A stretch of 14,644 bases of DNA from positions 1-14,644 of the forward strand of contig JAVEYH010000090.1 in assembly GCA_034003585.1 (NCBI GenBank), in the 5' to 3' direction. The first letter of the stretch is position 1. Each line of letters opens with the position of its first letter. Positions 1 to 7,342 of this stretch are shown here, piece by piece. This DNA comes from JAPXSY01 sp034003585. GTDB taxonomy: Bacteria > Verrucomicrobiota > Kiritimatiellia > RFP12 > UBA1067. The position numbers and the translations under genes were made by a program. Below the pieces are notes generated by a model. It saw only the letters and a program-made list of their open reading frames with translations, searched no databases and was not told the origin of the DNA.

Positions 1-2223
1 CGCGCTTTGCGGCGCGCCGTCGAGCAGGGCCGCCAGTCCGGCCTCGTCCAGAATCGCCGTGCCGAGCGCGCGCGCCTTGTCGCGTTTCGCCGCGCCCGCG
101 TCCGCGCCGGCCACCAGATAGCGGGTCTGCCGCGTGACGGAGTCCTGCACCGTGCCGCCCGCGGCCCGGATCCGGGCCGCGACGGCCTGCCGCGGCTGTG
201 AGAGCGTTCCGGTCAGGACAAAGGTGAGCCCGGTAAGCGGACCGCCCGCGGCGGCCGGCTTGGGCCGGGCGCGCGGGTCGATGCCCAGCTCGTCGAGCCG
301 TTGCAGATAGCGCGCGCCGTATTCGGAGGCGAAGAAGGCGAGCGTTGCTTTGGCCGCCTCGGGTTTGATGAGGCAGGCGTAGTGCGGCGGCAGGGCGCTG
401 CCGGGCGTCCGGGTCGCGGCGCCCGCCGCGACCAGCGCGTCGCCCGTCACGCCGATCTCGCCGCAGAGCCGCTCGAAACGCTGCTGGCGCTCCTCGCGCT
501 CCGACTCGTCTTGGGGCCGCTGCAGGGTAGAGCGCGGGTTGGCCGCCGCCGCTTGCGCGGTCAGCTCGCCGAGCCGCAGCACGCCGGTCAGGATCGGCGA
601 GCCGGGCAGGTCCGCCAACCGTTCGTGCGTGGCGGCGAGCTGCTCGGCTACGGTCACGCCGACGCCGGGGATGCCGGTGGCGAAGAGCCAGCGGTCCAGC
701 GGCAGGGCTTTGGCGTGCTCGAGGGCTTCCAGCGCGGTCTGCGCGTTCTTGCCGAACTTGCGCGCGCCGCCCGTTTCGTCGCCGATGCGGAAGGCCTCCA
801 GTTGCGCCAGGGTCAGGCCGAACAGGTCGAGCGGGTCGCGCACCCAGTCCTGCGCGACCAGCGCCTCGGCGACTTTGCCGCCGATGGCGCGGATGTCGAG
901 GGCGTCGCGCGAGGCGAAGTGTTCGAGGCGGCCGACGCGTTGCGCGGGGCAGCCGGGGTTGGTGCAGCGGTGGGCGACCTCGTCTGCCAGGCGCGCGACC
1001 GCGCCGCCGCATTCGGGGCAGGCGGAGGGCATGGCGAAGACGCGTTCCGTGCCGTCGCGCTCTCCGGTCCGCACGCTCTCCACCGCCGGGATCACATCCC
1101 CAGCCTTGACGATCCAGACGCGGTCGCCGATACGGATGTCCTTGCGGGCGATCTCGTCGGCGTTGTGCAGGGTGGCGCGGGCGATTTCCGAACCGGCGAG
1201 CAGCACGGGCGTGAGTTCCGCCACCGGCGTGAGCACGCCGGTGCGGCCGACCTGCACGGTGACGGATTCGACGCGCGTGGCGGCCCGTTCCGGCTCGTAT
1301 TTGAAGGCCCGCGCCCAGCGCGGGGCTTTGGCGGTGCTGCCGAGCCGGGCGTAGAGATCGCGGCGGTTGACCTTGATGACCGCGCCGTCGATCTCGAACG
1401 GAAAGGTGTGGCGCAGGGCCTGCAGTTCGTCGATGGCGTCGAACACCGCGCGGATGTCCACGCAGAGGCGTTGCCAGGGCGGGGTCCGGAAGCCCCATTC
1501 CGCGAGGCGGGCGAGCAGGCCGCCGTGGGTGGGAAAGTCCGCGCCGCTAACCGCGACCGCCGCATAAAGCACGGCGTCGAGCGGCCGGCGCGCGACTTCG
1601 CGGGGGTCGAGCTGTTTGAGCGAGCCGGCCGCGGCGTTCCGCGGGTTCATGAAGGGCTCGCGGCCGGCCTCCTCTTCGCGGCGGTTGAGCGCGGCGAAGC
1701 CCTCGCGCGTCATGTAGACCTCCCCGCGCACCTCGAGCAGGTCGGGCGCGTCCGGTAGGGAGAGCGGGATCGAGCGGATGGTGCGGACATTGGCGGTGAT
1801 GTCGTCGCCGGCCTCGCCGTTGCCGCGCGTGGCGGCGCGGGTCAGGGCGCCGCGGCTGTAGAGCAGCGAGAAGGCCACGCCGTCGATTTTGGGCTCCACC
1901 ACATAATCCCATACCTCATCGGGCATCTGGCGGCGCAGGAAGGCGTCAAAATCCGTCAGGTCGTCGCGCGCGTGCGTTTTGTCCAGGCTCATCATCGGCG
2001 GGTCATGCCGCACCTGGCGGAAGACGGCGAGGGGGGCACCGCCCACGCGTTGCGTGGGCGAGTCGGGGGTGACCCACTCGGGGTGCGCGCGTTCGAGGGC
2101 TTCGAGCTCGCGGTACAGCGCGTCGTAGTCCGCGTCGCCGATTTCGGGGCGCGCCTCCACGTAGTAGAGGCGGTCGTGCCGCCGGATCTCGGCGCGGAGG
2201 CGTTCCAGGCGTTCGCGGTTCAT
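1..2223 (-). CDS. ligA: NAD-dependent DNA ligase LigA, C-terminal end cut by window edge
   Basis: Seals 3'-OH/5'-phosphate nicks using NAD+, joining Okazaki fragments and finishing repair in the cytoplasm. The frame is open for 741 codons from the ATG at 2223, which has a GGAGA ribosome site, and runs off the left edge near the end of the protein. The adenylation domain holds the nucleophile K112 in KIDG. A four-cysteine zinc finger follows (C402, C405, C420, C425), then helix-hairpin-helix (HhH) motifs from about residue 500, then a BRCT domain from about 660 (GLTFVLTGTLSQ...TRYLVAGADAGAAKRDKA). Usual family length is about 670 residues; the excess sits at about residues 540-620, inside the HhH domain, where an Arg/Glu/Gln-rich stretch is inserted and the last GxG turn is not recognisable. 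The start lies 18 bases after the patatin gene stop, so the two are probably co-transcribed. Identity is certain; only the last residues are unseen. Confidence 0.97.
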   Translation of the reverse strand, partial: MNRERLERLRAEIRRHDRLYYVEARPEIGDADYDALYRELEALERAHPEWVTPDSPTQRVGGAPLAVFRQVRHDPPMMSLDKTHARDDLTDFDAFLRRQMPDEVWDYVVEPKIDGVAFSLLYSRGALTRAATRGNGEAGDDITANVRTIRSIPLSLPDAPDLLEVRGEVYMTREGFAALNRREEEAGREPFMNPRNAAAGSLKQLDPREVARRPLDAVLYAAVAVSGADFPTHGGLLARLAEWGFRTPPWQRLCVDIRAVFDAIDELQALRHTFPFEIDGAVIKVNRRDLYARLGSTAKAPRWARAFKYEPERAATRVESVTVQVGRTGVLTPVAELTPVLLAGSEIARATLHNADEIARKDIRIGDRVWIVKAGDVIPAVESVRTGERDGTERVFAMPSACPECGGAVARLADEVAHRCTNPGCPAQRVGRLEHFASRDALDIRAIGGKVAEALVAQDWVRDPLDLFGLTLAQLEAFRIGDETGGARKFGKNAQTALEALEHAKALPLDRWLFATGIPGVGVTVAEQLAATHERLADLPGSPILTGVLRLGELTAQAAAANPRSTLQRPQDESEREERQQRFERLCGEIGVTGDALVAAGAATRTPGSALPPHYACLIKPEAAKATLAFFASEYGARYLQRLDELGIDPRARPKPAAAGGPLTGLTFVLTGTLSQPRQAVAARIRAAGGTVQDSVTRQTRYLVAGADAGAAKRDKARALGTAILDEAGLAALLDGAPQSA

Positions 2224-2241
2224 GATGCGGTCTCTCCGGGG

Positions 2242-3210
2242 TTACGGCAGGGTGTGGCGCGGGCGGAGCAGCGCCTCGATGCGGGAGCGTTGCTCGTCCG
2301 CCGCGCGGATGCCCGCGGCGATGCCTTCCGGGCTGCGGTGGAATTCGAGGGTGAGCAGGTCGCCGACCTCCGGCTGGATCAGGAGGTCGGGCGGGTTGAG
2401 CGCGAGTTCGCGCCGCGTGATCTGGTTTTCCACGAGGCGCATGGTGCGGGTGAGCACATCGAAGATCGAGAGCGGGTCCGCCGCGTTTTTGCGCGGGTCG
2501 GTCCAGCGCCGCGCCAGTTCGCGCATGGGCGTGTGCAGGGTGTCCGGCATGAGGCGCGACACCGAGGCGATCAGCGCGTCGATGCGCGGGGAGGGTGCGC
2601 CGGCGGGTTTGCGCGGCGCGCGGCGCGGCCGGAGGGGCGGCGTACGGAGATTGACATCCACCGCGATTACGATCTCGGCCCCCATGGCCCGGCAGACCGA
2701 GACCGGCAGGGGGTTGACGAGTCCGCCGTCCACCAGGGTTTGGCCTTCGAGCCGCGTGGGTGTGAAGATGCCGGGGATGCCGATGCTGGCGCGGATCGCG
2801 TCGAACAGATTGCCGGAGGAGAGGACCACCTCCTTTTCAGTGTGGAGGTCCGTGGCGACCGCCGCGTACGGGAAAGGCAGGTCGGCGATGTTCCGTGCGG
2901 GAATGATGTCCTTGAGGAGCCGCATGAAGTGTTTGCCGCTGATCAGGCCCGAACGCGGGAGCGTGACCTCGAAGAAGAGTTGCGCGAGCCGCTTCCAGTC
3001 CAGACGGGCGCCGAGCGCCTCCATGGTGTCGAGCGCGCCGCAGGCGTACAGCGCGGCGACGATGGCGCCGATGCTGGTCCCCGCCACACAGGAAGGCCGC
3101 ACCCCGAACGCGTCCAGCCGGCGGAGCACGCCGAGGTGGGCCCAGCCGCGGGCACCGCCGCTGCCGAGCGCGATTCCGATACGGGGGGAGGTGCGGGGTG
3201 GGGCGTGCAT
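2242..3210 (-). CDS. Patatin-like phospholipase (RssA/NTE-type)
   Basis: A serine acyl hydrolase of the bacterial patatin family, expected to cleave fatty acyl esters of phospholipids or lysophospholipids using a Ser-Asp dyad. Numbered from the ATG at 3210, the oxyanion-hole motif GSGGARGWAHLG covers about residues 16-27, the nucleophile is Ser46 in GTSIG, and the dyad Asp is Asp161 in DGG. About 322 residues in all, normal for a stand-alone patatin. No signal peptide or membrane segment is visible, so a cytoplasmic or peripheral membrane protein is likely. An in-frame GTG at 3228 overlaps the upstream TGA (GTGA) but has no ribosome site; the ATG at 3210 has GGAG four bases upstream and was preferred. 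It lies between the ExbD-like lipoprotein gene and ligA in the same direction with tiny gaps. The substrate cannot be told from sequence. Confidence 0.92.
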   Translation of the reverse strand: MHAPPRTSPRIGIALGSGGARGWAHLGVLRRLDAFGVRPSCVAGTSIGAIVAALYACGALDTMEALGARLDWKRLAQLFFEVTLPRSGLISGKHFMRLLKDIIPARNIADLPFPYAAVATDLHTEKEVVLSSGNLFDAIRASIGIPGIFTPTRLEGQTLVDGGLVNPLPVSVCRAMGAEIVIAVDVNLRTPPLRPRRAPRKPAGAPSPRIDALIASVSRLMPDTLHTPMRELARRWTDPRKNAADPLSIFDVLTRTMRLVENQITRRELALNPPDLLIQPEVGDLLTLEFHRSPEGIAAGIRAADEQRSRIEALLRPRHTLP

Positions 3211-3224
3211 ACGGCTCCGCGCGT

Positions 3225-3581
3225 TCACTTGCGTTTTGGGGCTGCGGGGAAGGAGGAGGAGGCTTTGCGGTTCTTCACAAAGACCGTGCGGGAGTATCCG
3301 CCGCGCAACAACTCGGCAGACACCGCGCGCATCAGCGCCGGATCCGGCTGGTCCGGAATCAGGATGTTCACCTCCTGGTCAGTGCGGATGCCGCCGGAAC
3401 GCAAAGCGGAGACGAGTTTGCCGGGCGGGACCGGTTCCTGGTTGAACCGGATCGTGCCGGACGCCTCGATGGTGATTTCCGGCACACGGGTGTTCTCAAT
3501 GACCCGCGAGGTGGCGCATCCGGTTCCGCCGAGCGTAATGAGGGCCGCGCTGAACGCGGCCGCAAGAAAGCGCGTCGTCAT
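3225..3581 (-). CDS. Small lipoprotein with ExbD/TolR-like periplasmic domain
   Basis: A protein of about 118 residues with a lipoprotein signal: Arg near the N terminus, an Ala/Leu/Ile-rich core, then GGTGC with the acylated Cys at residue 22. The region of residues 32-101 (VPEITIEASGTIRFNQEPV... to LLRGGYSRTVFV) has the strand-helix pattern of the ExbD/TolR periplasmic domain: a Gly-containing first strand, a short conserved turn, a helix, a VNILIPDQ-type strand, a helix, and a final valine-rich strand. True ExbD proteins have an N-terminal transmembrane helix with a proton-carrying Asp; here a lipid anchor replaces it, and no ExbB/TolQ gene is adjacent. A role in ion-driven transport is therefore doubtful; an envelope binding or scaffold role is inferred. 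Two ATGs are in tandem; the second (3581) is better spaced, four bases from AGGAGG. Its stop overlaps a possible GTG start of the patatin gene. Confidence 0.8.
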   Translation of the reverse strand: MTTRFLAAAFSAALITLGGTGCATSRVIENTRVPEITIEASGTIRFNQEPVPPGKLVSALRSGGIRTDQEVNILIPDQPDPALMRAVSAELLRGGYSRTVFVKNRKASSSFPAAPKRK

Positions 3582-3602
3582 CATTCCTCCTGTTTTGATT
3601 CT

Positions 3603-3660
3603 CCCGCCGCTGCGGGTTTGGATAAATTGGATTCTAGCACAGAACGCCGGCCGGCGGTAA
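3603..3660 (-). promoter_or_regulatory. Probable promoter and leader of the ExbD-like/patatin/ligA operon
   Basis: Reading the minus strand, an extended -10 (TGC-TAGAAT; complement at 3631-3639, five of six matches to TATAAT) lies 18 bases downstream of a weak -35 TTACCG (complement at 3655-3660). A perfect 12-base palindrome, CGCCGGCCGGCG at 3645-3656, sits within the spacer and touches the -35. The leader contains a short hairpin (CCCGC/GCGGG, 3603-3616) and then the strong AGGAGG site. The hexamers are seen; the promoter function is inferred. Confidence 0.45.
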
Positions 3661-3680
3661 GCGGGATTCGGGGGTGCGGG

Positions 3681-4745
3681 CTACTCCTGCGGCGGCCGCC
3701 AGCCGGCGAGCACGGTGTCAAACGAGGGTTTCGGCACCCCGTCCGGAAGCGTTCCGGTCAGACGCGCGTAAAGCTCTTCTGCCGTGCGGGTCAGGTTGTG
3801 GCGGTGCAGCAGCGGGATCGCGCCGGCCAGATACCGGACGCAGATGTTCCGCATGGTCGCGGTGGGGTGCTCGGAGAGGGTTTCGGTCAAAAAGGCCGCG
3901 GTGGCGGAGGCCAGCGCGGGGTTGGGCGCGGTCCGCCATTCCGGGCCGTCCGGATCGCCGGTGAGACGTCCGCGCCAGACCGAAAGCAGCAGCGGCTGGT
4001 AAACGGCGCGGCGGCAGAGCAGGCGCTCGGTGCCGGTGGCCAGGGCAAGCCCCTGGCTCGCCCAGTAGACCGCGTGACTCTCCGCAAGACGCCAGTCGAG
4101 CGGGCCGAAACGGCGTTCCAATTCACGCATGCGGTCGGCATCGAGGCGCATCGCGGCCAGGGCGGAACGGGTTTCCTCCGTGATCCGCACCGTGCCGTCG
4201 GGATGCACATGGGGGGAGAGGGCGGCGGCGAGGTCGCGTTTGTAGGTCAGGTGGGCGCTGTCCAGCGAGTCGCCGATCTTGTTCTGGTAGAGCCAGGCCA
4301 ATTCGCGGTACAGGCGCGCCTCGCGGGGGTTGAAACGCAGGGCTTCATCGCGCAGCAGGGTCAGCCCGTTCCGCACCCAGCGCAGGCGGTCCTCCTCCCG
4401 GGCCATCAGGATGCTGACGTTGTAGGCCAGGTTCCAGGCGTTGTAGATCCACGCGTCCGCCGCATGGGGGTCGAGACGGGTGATCCAGTCGGAGAGCTGG
4501 ACCAGTTCGAGAAACCGGCCCTCCTCCTGCAGCCGGTTGACGCGGAACCAGAGCGCCTCCGCCGCGATGCCGCGAAACCCGCCGAGCCCTGCCAGAATGA
4601 AAGTGAGGGCCGGAGGCGGCCTTTCGGCCGGGCCCGCGTACGTTTCGGGCATGCTTTCCCGGCGCTGCCCGGCGAGCCTGCGGCTCTGCCAGGCCGCGGC
4701 CGCGGTCAGCAGACAACACCCTGCGATGGGAAGCCAAACGCGCAT
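3681..4745 (-). CDS. Membrane-anchored helical (TPR-like) repeat protein, function unknown
   Basis: About 354 residues. Residues 4-20 (WLPIAGCCLLTAAAAWQ) form a single N-terminal membrane anchor, and a second hydrophobic stretch lies at about 47-65 (ALTFILAGLGGFRGIAAEAL). From about 66 to 170 the sequence is alpha-helical, rich in aromatics and Leu, with the feel of TPR-like repeats: EEGRFLELVQLSDWITRLDP, then AWNLAYNVSI, then RLYRELAWLYQNKIGD. I recall similar proteins in Verrucomicrobia-type genomes, all uncharacterised, so no function is assigned. An in-frame ATG at 4931 would add 62 residues that do not look like part of the family; the ATG at 4745, directly before the anchor, was chosen. 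No Shine-Dalgarno sequence precedes it. It is divergent from the secreted toroid protein gene at 4955 and stops 100 bases before the next gene on the same strand. Confidence 0.8.
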   Translation of the reverse strand: MRVWLPIAGCCLLTAAAAWQSRRLAGQRRESMPETYAGPAERPPPALTFILAGLGGFRGIAAEALWFRVNRLQEEGRFLELVQLSDWITRLDPHAADAWIYNAWNLAYNVSILMAREEDRLRWVRNGLTLLRDEALRFNPREARLYRELAWLYQNKIGDSLDSAHLTYKRDLAAALSPHVHPDGTVRITEETRSALAAMRLDADRMRELERRFGPLDWRLAESHAVYWASQGLALATGTERLLCRRAVYQPLLLSVWRGRLTGDPDGPEWRTAPNPALASATAAFLTETLSEHPTATMRNICVRYLAGAIPLLHRHNLTRTAEELYARLTGTLPDGVPKPSFDTVLAGWRPPQE

Positions 4746-4954
4746 GCGGCTTTTTGTATCACAATCGCCGGTTCCGGGGAATCCGAAAACCCGAAGCAGG
4801 AGTGAGAAAAAAATTAAATTCAGGAGTTGTTGTCCCGTTGTCAAGCCGAAACCGGTTGCCAAAACGGCGTCGAACCGCGACACTACGCATCGGACTGCGG
4901 GGTGGAGCATAAACGAGGCCTGCACGCGCATGCGGTCGAATGGAGGGGAGAGGC

Positions 4955-7324
4955 ATGAGGGGAAGAGTTTCGCCGCGGCCTGCGCATCATGCCGGGCATC
5001 CGGAACGGGCCAGACGTGCCCGCGTGTTCGTCAGTCTGCTCGCGGCGCTGGGCGCATCCGTGCTGACGGCAAAGGAGGCGGAGTCCCCGGCCTTCGAGGC
5101 GCTGCCGTTGCAGTGCCAGTATCGCGTTTTGCTGGAACCGTGGATCCGTGCGGCCATGACGGAGATCCGTTTCCCCGGGGACGGCCTGGCCGTGTACGGT
5201 CTGGGCCAGTCCGGACACTGGTACATGCAGGCGCACGATACCGCGTTCTGCGCCTTTGCCGTGCTCGGAACCGATCCGCAAACCGATGAGGCCCGGGTCG
5301 GAATGACGAAAGCCGAGTTGCGGCGAATCGCGTTGGCCATGCTGCGTTACACGCTCCGCTCGCACCGATCCGGAGGCGGCGTGTGTACGGACGGCAAGCC
5401 GTGGGGGCATACCTGGATCTCCAGCCTGGGACTGGAACGGATGAGTGTGGGCATCGACGCGCTGGAGCCGCATCTCGACGAGGGGTTGCGCGCGTTATAC
5501 GCCAAAGTCTGCGCCTCCGAAGCGGATTATCTACTGACGCGTCCGGTCACGGCGGGCCTGATCCGGAACAATCACCCCGAATCGAATCAGTGGCAGGGTG
5601 ACGTCACGCACCGGGCGGCGGTGTTGAATCGCGGGCATCCCCATGAGGCCGAGTGGCGCGAACGGGCCAGCGTGCTGCTGGTCAACTCCCTCTCCACGCC
5701 TGCGGATGAAACCCTATCGGCGCTGGTGGACGGAAAACCCGTCTCCGCGCGGTTTGTCGGGGCCAACCTGTTCGATTCGCGCGCCTGCAACCATCACGGA
5801 TACCTCAATGTGGGGTACATGTACATCACGCAGTCCAATCTCGGAATCTACCATTTCGCCTGCAAACGGCGCGGCGTGCGCCCGCCCGAGGCACTCTATC
5901 ACAACGCCCTGGAGCAGTGGCGCGTGAACAAGGCATGCACCTTTGATGACGGGAGGTTGGCGCGGGTGGGCGGCGACAGTCGGGTGCGGTACTGCTATGG
6001 GCAGGACTATGCGGTCCCCGTCTGGCTGCTGGCGCGGGACGCGTTCGGTGACGCGGATGCGGAGCGGTTTGAGCGCGGATGGCTCAGGCAGGTCCGGGCG
6101 GAGCAGCAGGCCAATCCGGATGGCTGGTTCATGCGGGAGCGCCTGGCCGGGTTGCAAACGCTCTCGCCGCTCTATTTCCAGCGGCTGGAGGGGGACAAGG
6201 CCTGTACCCTGGCGTGCGGTGCGTACTGGCGGCGGATCTTCGATTTCGACGCCATGCCGCGTCGGACGGTTGACGCGCCGAGCCGCTGGCAGGACGCGCA
6301 CCACGGCGCGTGGCTGCAACGGGGGCCGCGCCGGTTTTCCTCGTGGGTGTGGCACGGCGCCATGAAGGCATGCGGTCTCTGTGTGCCGTCGGCGTGTTCG
6401 GATCTGGCCGAGTGGCAGCACAATCTTGCGGGGCAAGTCTGCGGCATGGGGGCGCAGAACGTTGCGGTACCGGTGGCCTGGACCGGGTATGCTTTTGAAG
6501 GCGGGTTCGCGACGTGCGGGCGCGCGGAACTGATCTCCCGGCACGGGATCGCGGAGGGCGATGATGATCCGGGCTTGGGGCAACTGGACCTGGCTTTCTG
6601 CGCGCTTCCCGATGACCGGACCACGGTGGTGCTCCAGCGCGCGGTCACCCGGAACCCCTGTTACCTGTTGCGGGTCCGGGGGTTGTCGCTCTCCATCCCC
6701 AATGATGTGTTCAACGGATTCACGCGGACCCTCCAGGGCGCGGGTGACCGCCGCGTGTTGCGGGCGCTGCCGGACCGGTTCGAAATCGTTCCGCCGGACG
6801 GGCGCTGGCTGAATCTGGACGGGCATCTGGGTGTGGTCGGACTGTACGGCGGCGCGCCGCATGTGGCGCGCCTGCCCGCGCGGCAGATCCCGCTCAACAT
6901 CTGGAATTCCGCGGGGCCCAAGCGCGGCGGGGGGTACCTGTATTGTGAGGAGATCGGGCAGAACATCCGCGAGGGCGCGGCCTATTTCGGCGCGCGGGCG
7001 ACGATCTTTGACTGCGCGGCGGCGGTGGTGGTCGCGGATGCGGCCGACACGGCGGCCCTCGCGGCGGACCGGGAGACGGGGGCGGTTGCCTTAGCCGACG
7101 CCGATCTGCGCGCGGTCAGAGTCCGGGATGCTCAGGGCGCGCTCTGGGGCCTCATCGCGAATTTTTCCGCGGTGGCCAAACCGCTGGATCCGGAACCGGT
7201 GAGCGGCTGGTTGGGAAGCGGTGCGGTCCCGCTGCATGCGGCAACAAACCGTCTCGCGCCGCACGGCATCGCCGTTTGGCGGCTCGCCGGGCAGGGTGTC
7301 GCGACCGCCGGATCACGGCCTTAG
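4955..7324 (+). CDS. Large secreted protein, putative alpha/alpha-toroid polysaccharide-active enzyme
   Basis: About 789 residues. A signal peptide is visible: an Arg-rich start (RARRAR, 18-23), core VFVSLLAALGASVL, likely cleavage after Ala39. Residues about 45-430 are helical with motifs usual in alpha/alpha-toroid lyases and hydrolases: GHTWISSLGLERM, NNH at 205-207, ESNQW at 209-213 (compare the EENAW-type motif of heparinase II/III-like proteins) and NHHGY at 279-283. From about 440 on, the sequence is strand-rich (WLQRGPRRFSSWVWHG, VVLQRAVTRNPCYLLRVRG), as in the beta-sandwich that follows the toroid in polysaccharide lyases. I cannot place it in a named CAZy family, and catalytic roles for the Asn/His residues are inference. 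The ATG at 4955 was chosen over the one at 4940 because GGAGG precedes it by eight bases. It converges on the GH172 gene; a shared polysaccharide-degrading role is plausible. Confidence 0.75.
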   Translation: MRGRVSPRPAHHAGHPERARRARVFVSLLAALGASVLTAKEAESPAFEALPLQCQYRVLLEPWIRAAMTEIRFPGDGLAVYGLGQSGHWYMQAHDTAFCAFAVLGTDPQTDEARVGMTKAELRRIALAMLRYTLRSHRSGGGVCTDGKPWGHTWISSLGLERMSVGIDALEPHLDEGLRALYAKVCASEADYLLTRPVTAGLIRNNHPESNQWQGDVTHRAAVLNRGHPHEAEWRERASVLLVNSLSTPADETLSALVDGKPVSARFVGANLFDSRACNHHGYLNVGYMYITQSNLGIYHFACKRRGVRPPEALYHNALEQWRVNKACTFDDGRLARVGGDSRVRYCYGQDYAVPVWLLARDAFGDADAERFERGWLRQVRAEQQANPDGWFMRERLAGLQTLSPLYFQRLEGDKACTLACGAYWRRIFDFDAMPRRTVDAPSRWQDAHHGAWLQRGPRRFSSWVWHGAMKACGLCVPSACSDLAEWQHNLAGQVCGMGAQNVAVPVAWTGYAFEGGFATCGRAELISRHGIAEGDDDPGLGQLDLAFCALPDDRTTVVLQRAVTRNPCYLLRVRGLSLSIPNDVFNGFTRTLQGAGDRRVLRALPDRFEIVPPDGRWLNLDGHLGVVGLYGGAPHVARLPARQIPLNIWNSAGPKRGGGYLYCEEIGQNIREGAAYFGARATIFDCAAAVVVADAADTAALAADRETGAVALADADLRAVRVRDAQGALWGLIANFSAVAKPLDPEPVSGWLGSGAVPLHAATNRLAPHGIAVWRLAGQGVATAGSRP

Positions 7325-7342
7325 CCACACGGTTCCAGCTTG

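Noticed and set aside
301..1758. A 485-codon open frame on the plus strand opposite ligA
   Set aside because: It is in codon register with ligA on the other strand, is full of Arg/Gly/Ala, and has no recognisable domain. High-GC genes commonly leave such antisense open frames, and ligA motifs are intact on the minus strand.
1972..3660. A 562-codon plus-strand open frame opposite ligA, the patatin gene and the ExbD-like gene
   Set aside because: It spans three real genes on the minus strand and shows only low-complexity composition.
4838..4889. A candidate plus-strand promoter for the toroid protein (TTGTCA or TTGCCA -35)
   Set aside because: Both -35-like hexamers are good, but no acceptable -10 lies at 16-18 bases (aaaacg or gacact). 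A promoter probably exists here, but I cannot place it.
4746..4931. A 62-residue N-terminal extension of the helical-repeat protein
   Set aside because: It runs almost to the start of the divergent toroid gene and would place the evident membrane anchor in the middle of the chain. There is no ribosome site to support it.
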